Of a stretch of DNA of 9,004 bases, positions 1 through 5,437 are shown in pieces (position 1 is the stretch's first letter; each line of letters begins with the position of its first letter). Made by a program: the position numbers and the translations under genes. The stretch is from an uncultured Anaerolineae bacterium (lineage in GTDB: Bacteria > Chloroflexota > Anaerolineae > Anaerolineales > Villigracilaceae). The stretch covers positions 1-9,004 of the forward strand of contig CAINXK010000022.1 in NCBI GenBank assembly GCA_903854805.1. Reading direction: 5' to 3'. Below the pieces are notes generated by a model that did not search any database, was not told the DNA's origin, and was given only the letters and a program-made list of their open reading frames with translations.

Positions 1-2
1 AG

Positions 3-1064
3 ACACTTTTTGCAACAGAGCCCCATATTGGGCAAACCATCTTTGTGGCGGGGCGCATTAATAAAGACCATCAGTGGCTGGCTGATTTGATTACGGTTGG
101 TGATCAAAATAGCCAAAAATTGGAGTTCGCTGGGCTGGTTCAGGCCGGTGATGGTTCGGTTTGGACGGTGAATGGGATCTCGTTCGGGTCGGATGATGCG
201 CTGACTGCTAAATTGAAAAATGGCGATCGGGTTTTTTCTGAGCTGGCATTGGTTGGTGGTGAGCGTTGGGAGATTACCAAGCTCGTTGATTTGGAAAACG
301 GTTCGGAAGTTATGGGCGCAGCTTGTGCAGGTGTGGCTCCACAACCTAAAGCACAAAAATTGGCCGAAAAATATGGCGTAGCTTACGATGATGTCAAAAG
401 CTGGTTCTGCCAGGGATTTGGTTTTGGCGAAATTGACCTGGCTTATGGCATCAGCGTGGAGACAAATACGCCCATCGCTGACATATTTGACTTGCGTCGC
501 AAACCCTCGGGCTGGGGTGAGATCAAGAGTGCCGCAAATACTATGTCTGTGCATCCCACCATTACTGATGCTGCGATTCTTGCGACGCAGACTTCCACTC
601 TAGCTGCTATGACAGCGACGGCTTCGGATATGGTGCCAGCGGTTTCTTCTGGAGCATCCAACCCGAATTGTACTGGCGCAGACCCGCAGCCAGAAGCCCA
701 ATCATTGGCAAGTGATTATGGCGTTGGGTACGATGAAATTATGGGTTGGTTTTGTGAAGGTTATGGTTTTGGAGAGATCAAGGAAGCTTATGACATCAAA
801 ACCAACACTGGAAGTGCGGTAGATAAATTATTCGCAATGAAAAAATCAGGTCTTGGCTGGGGCGAAATCCAAAAGATTGCCAACCAGGAAAAGGTAAACA
901 ACGGTAACAACAGTAGTAATAACAGTAGTAATAACAGCAATAACGGTACCAGCAGTAATAATGGCAACAACAGTAATAAGAGTAATAAGAGCAATAATGG
1001 AAATACTGACAAAAATAGCAATGACGATAATGCTAAATCGGAGGATAACGCAAAGAAAAAATAA
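3..1064 (+). CDS. Partial protein: DUF5666-like domain, two Cys/GFGEI repeat domains, Asn/Ser-rich tail
   Basis: The reading frame is open from the window edge, so the true start probably lies upstream. The first possible start inside is a GTG at 45, but it has no ribosome binding site and falls inside what looks like a beta-strand domain. Numbering from that GTG, residues 1-86 resemble the small beta domain DUF5666 ('GLVQAGDGSVWTVNGISF', then a 'NGDRV' turn). Residues 94-164 and 209-280 are two copies of one domain. Each opens with Cys, carries P-Q-P-x-A-Q, then Y-G-V-x-Y-D, then W-F-C-[QE]-G, and holds one GFGEI and one GWGEI motif 30 residues apart. The two Cys of each copy are 28 residues apart. 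Residues 284-339 are almost only Asn, Ser, Gly, Lys and Asp. The function is unknown to me. A secreted or surface location is an inference from the tail, the paired Cys and the neighbouring pilin genes. The gene precedes the Tad-like genes by 170 bases on the same strand. Confidence 0.8.
   Translation, partial: TLFATEPHIGQTIFVAGRINKDHQWLADLITVGDQNSQKLEFAGLVQAGDGSVWTVNGISFGSDDALTAKLKNGDRVFSELALVGGERWEITKLVDLENGSEVMGAACAGVAPQPKAQKLAEKYGVAYDDVKSWFCQGFGFGEIDLAYGISVETNTPIADIFDLRRKPSGWGEIKSAANTMSVHPTITDAAILATQTSTLAAMTATASDMVPAVSSGASNPNCTGADPQPEAQSLASDYGVGYDEIMGWFCEGYGFGEIKEAYDIKTNTGSAVDKLFAMKKSGLGWGEIQKIANQEKVNNGNNSSNNSSNNSNNGTSSNNGNNSNKSNKSNNGNTDKNSNDDNAKSEDNAKKK
324..884 (+). repeat. Two diverged in-gene copies of a Cys/GFGEI domain
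   Basis: Copy 1 is about 324-536 and copy 2 about 669-884, with starts 345 bases (115 codons) apart, joined by a Thr/Ala/Ser-rich linker. The proteins align without gaps through Cys, PQP, YGV, WFC, GFGEI and GWGEI. The DNA has diverged clearly, including at third positions, so the duplication is old. Confidence 0.75.
894..1061 (+). repeat. Low-complexity Asn/Ser codon tract
   Basis: This stretch is dominated by AAC, AAT, AGT and AGC codons and encodes an Asn/Ser-rich C-terminal tail that turns Lys/Asp/Glu-rich at the end. A 12-base unit, AACAGTAGTAAT, is repeated in tandem at 909-920 and 921-932, with a partial third copy after it. It is probably a flexible, disordered extension that can change length by replication slippage. 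Confidence 0.7.
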
Positions 1065-1166
1065 ATAACGGATTCCTTGTTGTACCAGGATAAGCTTTTG
1101 TTGGTCGCTAAAATTATTTTATGGGCTTGTTTTCTGGTAGCTGTGAAATGTAATTACTGAACTTTA

Positions 1167-1195
1167 TTGGTAGATTAATTAGTGCACGACATTAT
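1167..1195 (+). promoter_or_regulatory. Possible promoter before the TadE/TadG-like genes
   Basis: TTGGTA (1167-1172) and CATTAT (1190-1195) are 17 bases apart. Each matches four of six sigma-70 consensus bases. The site lies in the 170-base gap before the gene at 1235. The gap is AT-rich, so chance matches are likely. No convincing terminator for the preceding gene was seen in 1065-1234. Confidence 0.22.
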
Positions 1196-1234
1196 CTAAT
1201 TTTCTGTTGGCTAGTGACAAAGTGACAGGTAAGT

Positions 1235-2527
1235 ATGAAAACAAAAAAGCTGGGTATCGCGCAATCTGTGCTTGAGTTTGCTTTGATTTTCCCATTATTA
1301 CTAGTGGTGGTGGTTGGCACGCTGGAAATCGGGAGGCTGGTCTTCATTTATGTCTCAGTGATCAGTGCATCTCGCGAAGCATCCAGATATGGTACGGCGA
1401 CTGGCATTGTTGGGAATGGGAATACCAACCCACAATACAGCGATTGCCAGGGGATTAAAGATGCTGCTCGCAAAATGTCGTTCATAACACCCATTCTCGA
1501 TGAAAATATTCAAATTAGATATGACCAGGGTCCTGACACCCCGGTTACGGCTGAATGTTTGGTAGGCACGGTCCCTGCGCTCGGATATGTTAAAACCGGG
1601 ACCCGTATCCTGGTCAATGTTTCTGTCCCTTACGAGCCGATGCTTGCGGTTGTTCCGCTCGCTGCGACCATTGTGTCATCAGATTCTTCTCGTACGATCC
1701 TGGGGAGTGTCTCGATTGGCAGCACAGCTGCCGCCCCGCCTACAATTGATTTGACGTTATATCCGCAAGCTCCAACACGAACTCCGACGAAAACTGCAAC
1801 CGCGACAACAACGGCAACAATCACTCAAACCGCGACATTAGCACCCACGCGCACAGTTACAAATACGGCTACAAGAACAGTCACATCCACCGCCACAATT
1901 ACAGCCACAGTCACCCCCACTTTCACTGTGACTTCAACCGGGACAATCACGCACACCCCGACCATCACAGCAACGAAAACAGTGACGCCGCTGCACTCAT
2001 CCACACCCACACAGACAATTGCGGTCACGCCAACCCGGACACCGACTGCGACGGCGAAATTAACCAGCACCCCGACCCAAACACCAACCCCGCATTTTAG
2101 CTGTTCAGATATATCGGTATCGCCCTCTACTATCCGCCAGGTGGATAATTCATCGGAACATTCTTGGACGATTACCCTTTTGAACAGCGGCTCGTTCCTG
2201 GCGAAATTGGATAAGATCCAGGTGCGTTGGAATAAATTGGGAAACGCCTGGGCAAACTTGTTCGGAATAAATGTCCTGGGGACCTCGGCTTCCGATTTAT
2301 TTGTTAGTACTATCAATAATAATACCGGAAATTACACTTACAGCCTGCTTACTTCCCAGCCTGCTAATCCATATTACATCCCGGCTCGAAGTGGTTCGGG
2401 GGCTGGCAGTGTCACGCTTAAAGTTTTATTTAATGGTGGTAATAATGTTTTACCTTCGCTGTCATCGAGCGAAAACATTGTTGTGACGGTACAGAATGAA
2501 TGTACGATAACGGTTCCCGGAAATTAA
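1235..2527 (+). CDS. TadE-like minor pilin with Thr/Pro stalk and C-terminal beta-type domain
   Basis: This is probably an envelope-anchored component of a Flp/Tad-type pilus. The N-terminus matches the TadE-like family: 'AQSVLEFALIFP' (residues 9-20), then a hydrophobic helix (about 15-40) and 'EIGRLVFIYVSVISASREASRYG'-type sequence, here split as EIGRL (31-35) and ASREASRYG (45-53). The TadE-like part runs to about residue 165 and contains Cys71 and Cys108. Residues 181-286 are a Thr/Pro/Ala stalk. Residues 290-430 form a separate domain opening with Cys290 and closing near Cys423, with alternating strand-like segments such as 'HSWTITLLNSG', suggesting an Ig-like or beta-sandwich fold. At 430 residues it is far longer than a usual TadE (about 150-200). 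A stop at 1223-1225 fixes the ATG at 1235, and a weak AGG (1227-1229) precedes it. The position before the expected peptidase site is Ala9, not Gly. An adhesin role is inference. Confidence 0.85.
   Translation: MKTKKLGIAQSVLEFALIFPLLLVVVVGTLEIGRLVFIYVSVISASREASRYGTATGIVGNGNTNPQYSDCQGIKDAARKMSFITPILDENIQIRYDQGPDTPVTAECLVGTVPALGYVKTGTRILVNVSVPYEPMLAVVPLAATIVSSDSSRTILGSVSIGSTAAAPPTIDLTLYPQAPTRTPTKTATATTTATITQTATLAPTRTVTNTATRTVTSTATITATVTPTFTVTSTGTITHTPTITATKTVTPLHSSTPTQTIAVTPTRTPTATAKLTSTPTQTPTPHFSCSDISVSPSTIRQVDNSSEHSWTITLLNSGSFLAKLDKIQVRWNKLGNAWANLFGINVLGTSASDLFVSTINNNTGNYTYSLLTSQPANPYYIPARSGSGAGSVTLKVLFNGGNNVLPSLSSSENIVVTVQNECTITVPGN
1775..2092 (+). repeat. Thr/Pro-rich stalk-coding low-complexity region
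   Basis: About 106 codons, mostly ACN with interspersed Pro, Ala, Val and Ile codons, in irregular T-x-T and T-P-T units. The DNA is strongly C/A-biased on the + strand. The protein segment is expected to be extended and possibly glycosylated, acting as a spacer between the membrane-anchored TadE-like part and the C-terminal domain. This bias also produces long valine-rich shadow frames on the other strand. Confidence 0.8.
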
Positions 2528-2609
2528 TTTTTATTTTCCGAAAATCCCGCTTTCCGGGGAACTGCACGGCTCACTTTTTATTAATTTATTGGTTTGATGG
2601 AGATGCAAG

Positions 2610-3092
2610 ATGAAAACAAAGTTGACGGAACAAAAAAGACGGATGCAGTCCAGCAAAGGTCAGAGCCTTATCGAGTTTGAATTGGCGCTGATTATCATGA
2701 TTTTCCTGATGTTAGGTGTCAGCGATTTTGGGTTGGCATTTTTTTCGTGGATCAGTCTGCGGGATGCCGCTCAAGAAGGCGTGACCTACGCCTCGGTCTC
2801 CCCGCCTTTCAACAATAACAGCGTCGCGGCCATTCGAACCAGGGTGAAAAGCGCTTCCCTGGCACCTATAAATTTTAACGATATTTCAGATGATGAAATC
2901 GAAGTTGAGTTGCTTGGCTCTGTTCCCAAACCTTGCCCGGGCTACAGTGTGCGTGTTAAAGTGACGTATGACTACCATATGATTTCGCCCATGATCAGTG
3001 AGTTTGTAGGGTCACCTACCATTCCAGTCTCTGCCAGCGTGACGAATACCATTTTGCAGGGTGCCAATGGCTACGATTGCTCTGGAAGCTAG
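2610..3092 (+). CDS. TadE-like pseudopilin
   Basis: A compact 160-residue member of the TadE-like family, the minor pseudopilins of the Tad/Flp secretion and pilus system. The sequence 'KGQSLIEFELALIIM' at residues 16-30 has Gly17 followed by Glu22 at +5, the classic arrangement for cleavage by a type IV prepilin peptidase of the TadV kind. A hydrophobic helix spans about 23-45, followed by 'RDAAQEGVTYAS' (51-62), a conserved TadE feature. The rest is a small soluble domain with Cys109 and Cys157. GGAG at 2599-2602, seven bases before the ATG, is a good ribosome binding site, and a stop at 2595-2597 rules out an earlier start. It lies 82 bases after the larger TadE-like gene, so co-transcription is likely. 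Confidence 0.9.
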   Translation: MKTKLTEQKRRMQSSKGQSLIEFELALIIMIFLMLGVSDFGLAFFSWISLRDAAQEGVTYASVSPPFNNNSVAAIRTRVKSASLAPINFNDISDDEIEVELLGSVPKPCPGYSVRVKVTYDYHMISPMISEFVGSPTIPVSASVTNTILQGANGYDCSGS

Positions 3093-3155
3093 ACAGCATA
3101 ATCAGTAACATTGTGCGCCTCTCGTTGGTGATTGTTTTTCGGTTGTCTCGCTGGC

Positions 3156-3185
3156 TTGACAATATGGTTAATGTACTTGTTTACT
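3156..3185 (+). promoter_or_regulatory. Possible promoter before the TadG-like gene
   Basis: A perfect TTGACA (3156-3161) is followed 18 bases later by TTTACT (3180-3185), which matches four of six -10 bases. It lies in the 184-base gap between the 160-residue TadE-like gene and the TadG-like gene. It could give the latter its own transcript in addition to read-through. Confidence 0.35.
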
Positions 3186-3276
3186 GCTGCGAGCAAAATC
3201 TGGGTTGACGAAAAACTTGTTTGGAAGTGTGAATTGGTGTGGCTTTAGAATGGCCGAGCCAGAATGAGGAGGAAAA

Positions 3277-4653
3277 ATGAGAATTAATTACCGGTCTGAG
3301 AAGGGTCAGGCCATTGTTCTAATCGCATTTGCGATTGTTGGAATGTTAGTGCTGGTTGCATTGGCTTTGGATGGCGGACAGGCATTTTCAGACCGGCGCC
3401 AGGCTCAAAATGCAGCCGATACTGCCGCCATGGCTGCTGCGCTGACTTACCAGTTAGAAAACGGGAGTACGGCTCACGTACGGGACCGGGTACTTGATTC
3501 AACGACGTCGAATGGATATCCTGACAGCTTGCCTCGCAGCAGTGTCGCGATTGATCCAAATGGGACAGCCATCGTTGGGGAATGTCCTGATATTACCAAT
3601 GGCAAGGATTTTCGGGTGACAATCCAGTCCAATATTAACACCTGGTTCGCCGGAATACTGGGCATTCGCCAAATGCACAACACCGTCAGCGCTGTGGCGC
3701 GCGGTTGTGAATTTCATTGGAAGGGTTTGTTTGAGGGCAATGCAGTTGTATCCTTGGCCCCGGTTGGGACGAGTGGTTTTAATGCCGGGGGTACCGGCAC
3801 CTGGAATGTGGCCTGTGATGATGGCACTCCCAGTGGCGGGATTTTTGCAAATGGCGATGCTTATGGTGGTGGTACTTCCAATACGACTGCGCCTTCCCTG
3901 ACAGTGGTCGGAACCGGTGGTGATATGTTTGCTGACCAACCCATCGGCGAAATCCTTAAAGGGACGCCGCTTGCTTTTCCGGGTGACATTATCTCCAAAA
4001 TGCCACGCATCCCGAAATGCGATGGCACGGCATACCTGGACCCAGGCGACGGCGCTTACCACCCGGAAGCCGGAAAGGATGGCAGCGTCCTTCCGGTGGC
4101 GCTTAACGGTGGTCAGAATTATGCCGCAGGCCTGTATTGTGTCACAAAGGACAATGCCAACTGGAACAACGGAACGCTCTACGGGCGTGATGTGACTTTT
4201 TATATCGATAATGCAACCTATGATCTGAAATTTGCTGGCAGTGGCACCGGTGGCGAAGGCTTCGATATTACTGCGCCAATGGATTCATCAAATGAATATA
4301 GAGGTTATGCCATTATCCTGCCTTTGACCTGCAAGGGCGCCACAGCGCATGCCAAGGATATTGTGTGTGACCTTGAAAAGCTTAAGGCAGGCCTACAAAC
4401 TATCGCTGTTTGCGATGGTTCTTCTGACACACCGAGAATGGATATGCGCGGCAATGGGGATACTGGTATCTTCGGGACCGTGCTGGCTCCGACTGCCTGC
4501 CTGTCCATGTTAGGTAATTCCCTCACTGAAAACCACGGGCAGATCATCGGGTACACCGTGGATGCCAGCGGTTCTGCCGAAGTGAATGTCTGTTACAAAG
4601 CTGACGAACATCCCCAAGAACCAGTTCCGCCTTCCGTTCAACTTTTGAAATAA
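3277..4653 (+). CDS. TadG-like envelope protein with large Cys-rich C-terminal region
   Basis: The N-terminus is that of the putative Flp pilus-assembly TadE/G-like family. 'EKGQAIVLIAFAIVGMLVLV' (9-28) is the membrane anchor, then 'LDGGQAFSDRRQAQNAADTA' (31-50) and 'AMAAAL', the usual A-x-x-A-A-D-x-A-A-x-A-A-A signature. Unlike the preceding gene there is no Glu at +5 after Gly10 (Leu15 instead), as expected for TadG-like anchors, which are not cleaved pilins. Residues 150-440 are Gly/Asn/Thr-rich. They end with 'GIFGTVLAPTACL' and 'GQIIGYTVDASGSAEV', a pattern common in beta-helical extracellular domains fused to pilus-like anchors. Ten cysteines (103, 144, 180, 248, 288, 352, 364, 379, 408, 439) suggest disulfides outside the membrane. 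An excellent ribosome binding site, GAGGAGG (3266-3272), sits four bases before the ATG, and a stop at 3265-3267 excludes earlier starts. It is the last gene of the Tad-like group in this window. Confidence 0.88.
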   Translation: MRINYRSEKGQAIVLIAFAIVGMLVLVALALDGGQAFSDRRQAQNAADTAAMAAALTYQLENGSTAHVRDRVLDSTTSNGYPDSLPRSSVAIDPNGTAIVGECPDITNGKDFRVTIQSNINTWFAGILGIRQMHNTVSAVARGCEFHWKGLFEGNAVVSLAPVGTSGFNAGGTGTWNVACDDGTPSGGIFANGDAYGGGTSNTTAPSLTVVGTGGDMFADQPIGEILKGTPLAFPGDIISKMPRIPKCDGTAYLDPGDGAYHPEAGKDGSVLPVALNGGQNYAAGLYCVTKDNANWNNGTLYGRDVTFYIDNATYDLKFAGSGTGGEGFDITAPMDSSNEYRGYAIILPLTCKGATAHAKDIVCDLEKLKAGLQTIAVCDGSSDTPRMDMRGNGDTGIFGTVLAPTACLSMLGNSLTENHGQIIGYTVDASGSAEVNVCYKADEHPQEPVPPSVQLLK

Positions 4654-4782
4654 TGGTTTCCAGTGTGCAGATACTTTGCAGGGGTTGGGCACTTGAGCAG
4701 CTAACCTCTTGATACCAAAAATAAATAAGTGCGATATTTTCGTATTTACTCGCGGGGTGCCAGTTTTAGGCGGATAATCCAT

Positions 4783-4823
4783 CCCCCTTCCCGTTTTCGG
4801 GAAGGGGGTGAAAGAGCTTTTTT
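4783..4823 (+). terminator. GC-rich hairpin, possible terminator of the Tad-like transcript
   Basis: CCCCCTTCCCG (4783-4793) pairs perfectly with CGGGAAGGGGG (4798-4808) around a TTTT loop, an 11-bp stem. The T-run (4818-4823) begins nine bases after the stem rather than directly next to it, so this is not a textbook intrinsic terminator. It is about 130 bases past the stop of the TadG-like gene, and could also be a transcript-stabilising stem or a repeat element. Confidence 0.45.
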
Positions 4824-4861
4824 GTGGAGTATTGCGCCAAAAACAGGCGCAAAAACTCCAC
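4824..4861. other. Nested two-part hairpin
   Basis: The outer stem GTGGAGT (4824-4830) pairs with ACTCCAC (4855-4861). The inner stem TTGCGCC (4832-4838) pairs with GGCGCAA (4846-4852). A one-versus-two-base internal loop lies between them and a seven-base A-rich loop caps the structure. No T-run follows, so it is not a terminator. A structured RNA element or a protein-binding dyad is possible. Confidence 0.5.
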
Positions 4862-4871
4862 TCGCGGGGCA

Positions 4872-4915
4872 AACCATCGATTTTTAATCGCCCGAGCAGC
4901 AGGACCAGGATGGTT
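4872..4915. other. Branched hairpin following the nested stem
   Basis: AACCATC (4872-4878) pairs with GATGGTT (4909-4915). Inside it CGATT (4878-4882) can pair with AATCG (4886-4890), with the shared C used by one stem or the other. Together with the two stems just upstream this makes three hairpins within about 130 bases. Confidence 0.35.
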
Positions 4916-5005
4916 CAGTGCTAAAACGAAGAGATTGAGAGTAAATACATATTTTCAATACCTTCGCCAATTAAGTATTTTCTGGAGGTTGTAAAACCGG
5001 TTGAG

Positions 5006-5030
5006 CAGCGCCCATTCGGGCGATTTGCTG
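5006..5030. other. Small hairpin before the doubtful ORF
   Basis: CGCCC (5009-5013) pairs with GGGCG (5018-5022) around ATTC. CAG (5006-5008) can pair with CTG (5028-5030) across a one-sided bulge. It lies immediately upstream of the ATG at 5035, where it could hinder ribosome access if that ORF is used. The right arm also belongs to the longer-range inverted repeat with 4886-4895. Confidence 0.3.
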
Positions 5031-5034
5031 AAAT

Positions 5035-5238
5035 ATGGTAGCCAATAAAATGGCATCAGGTTTTTATCAAAGCATTTTTATTGTCTCACTGGCAATAACT
5101 GCCCCCTTTTTCGGTTTAGCGGGAAAGGCCCAATATGGTAATTCGATGGTTGTCACCCAGCATCCCAAAGATACCCTGGTTCATCTGGTGAAAAGTCGTC
5201 GGCACAAAAAGAAGTGCAATAATTTGCAAAAACGCTAA
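5035..5238 (+). CDS. Doubtful small ORF, 67 residues, one hydrophobic segment
   Basis: I do not recognise this product. It would have a short polar start, a hydrophobic segment ('SIFIVSLAITAPFFGLAG', residues 13-30) that could be a signal or membrane helix, and a basic end ('KSRRHKKK', 53-60). An in-frame TGA (5029-5031) precedes the ATG directly, and no ribosome binding site is visible for it or for the second ATG at 5050. In its favour, a strong terminator begins 12 bases after its stop. Against it are the missing ribosome binding site, the hairpin overlapping the upstream region and its lone position in an intergenic region. It may be spurious or a relic. Confidence 0.2.
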   Translation: MVANKMASGFYQSIFIVSLAITAPFFGLAGKAQYGNSMVVTQHPKDTLVHLVKSRRHKKKCNNLQKR

Positions 5239-5250
5239 AATCTCTGTCAT

Positions 5251-5311
5251 GGGCTTTCCGAGTAAGTTGGGTTGTGAGAGACACAACTTTACTCGGAAAG
5301 CCCTATTTTAT
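5251..5311 (+). terminator. Strong intrinsic terminator
   Basis: GGGCTTTCCGAGTAA (5251-5265) pairs perfectly with TTACTCGGAAAGCCC (5289-5303), a 15-bp stem. A second inner stem forms from GTTGTG (5271-5276) with CACAAC (5282-5287). TATTTTAT follows directly at 5304-5311. It ends + strand transcripts from the upstream region and insulates the kinase gene from the Tad-like genes. Confidence 0.85.
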
Positions 5312-5323
5312 CCAAATGACTAA

Positions 5324-5354
5324 TTGTGGCGAAGGATTTGTAGAATGTTATAAT
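5324..5354 (+). promoter_or_regulatory. Extended -10 promoter of the kinase gene
   Basis: A perfect TATAAT (5349-5354) is preceded by TGT (5346-5348), making an extended -10 element. The best -35 candidate, TTGTGG (5324-5329), is weak and 19 bases away, which an extended -10 tolerates. Transcription would start near 5361 and leave a leader of about 75 bases before the ATG at 5438. It lies just after the strong terminator, as expected for a separate transcription unit. Confidence 0.65.
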
Positions 5355-5376
5355 AATGAGATGGGTAAAGAACAAT

Positions 5377-5404
5377 CGGCCTGAACCTTGCCCGGCTGTT
5401 TTTT
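5377..5404 (+). promoter_or_regulatory. Weak leader hairpin plus T-run, possible attenuator
   Basis: In the leader of the kinase gene, CGGCC (5377-5381) can pair with GGCTG (5394-5398), including one G-U pair, with six T immediately after (5399-5404). AACAA (5371-5375) and TTGTT (5403-5407) could extend it. The stem is short and the loop long, so any attenuation would be weak. Confidence 0.2.
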
Positions 5405-5437
5405 GTTCGTGCATCTGACTAGCCAGGAGTAAGCGGT

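Larger units (their letters stand above)
4748..4869. repeat. 10-bp direct repeats ACTCGCGGGG bracketing hairpins
   Basis: ACTCGCGGGG occurs at 4748-4757 and again at 4860-4869. Between them lie the two strongest stems of the region, 4783-4808 and 4824-4861. This could be the footprint of a small non-autonomous element with target duplications or just repeated local sequence. No clear terminal inverted repeats adjoin the direct repeats. Confidence 0.3.
4654..5437. other. Long intergenic region rich in inverted repeats
   Basis: This is 784 bases with no confident gene. It contains the hairpins at 4783-4808, 4824-4861, 4872-4915 and 5006-5030, a 10-base inverted repeat pair (AATCGCCCGA at 4886-4895, TCGGGCGATT at 5016-5025), the heptamer GAGCAGC three times (4695, 4894, 5003), one doubtful small ORF, a strong terminator and the promoter of the kinase gene. 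The density of stems suggests a long structured 3' leader/trailer, a non-coding RNA or remnants of a small repeat element. No known RNA family could be assigned by eye. Confidence 0.6.

Noticed and set aside
30..41. 12-base match GGGCAAACCATC between 30-41 and 4867-4878
   Set aside because: The first copy is in coding sequence and the second is intergenic. The flanks are unrelated, so chance is the simplest explanation.
788..1021. Leucine-rich frame on the minus strand
   Set aside because: It is the complement of the Asn/Ser codon tract of the real + strand gene and has no start signals.
1825..2316. 163-codon valine-rich frame on the minus strand
   Set aside because: It mirrors the Thr codons of the stalk. 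The + strand product has clear family features.
2518..2545. CGGAAA/TTTCCG dyad after the first TadE-like gene as a terminator
   Set aside because: It is only a six-base stem, AT-rich with a long loop and no T-run after it. The next gene is 82 bases away with a good ribosome binding site, so read-through is more likely.
3499..4062. 187-codon minus-strand frame inside the TadG-like gene
   Set aside because: It is fully nested in a gene with strong family signature and ribosome binding site; a codon-bias shadow.
4748..4780. GGGGTGCC resembling the 5' part of a TPP riboswitch
   Set aside because: No CTGAGA and no GAACCTGAT-like core follows.
4510..4872. 120-codon minus-strand frame extending into the intergenic region
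   Set aside because: It overlaps the conserved 3' end of the TadG-like gene, reads through palindromic hairpins, and has no recognisable domain.
4860..4920. GGGGCAAACC followed by paired segments, reminiscent of a cyclic-di-GMP-I (GEMM) riboswitch
   Set aside because: The second conserved element (GACGCAAAGC-like) and the GGTAG tetraloop-receptor region are missing, and no gene follows at a suitable distance. A covariance search with the Rfam GEMM-I model would settle it.
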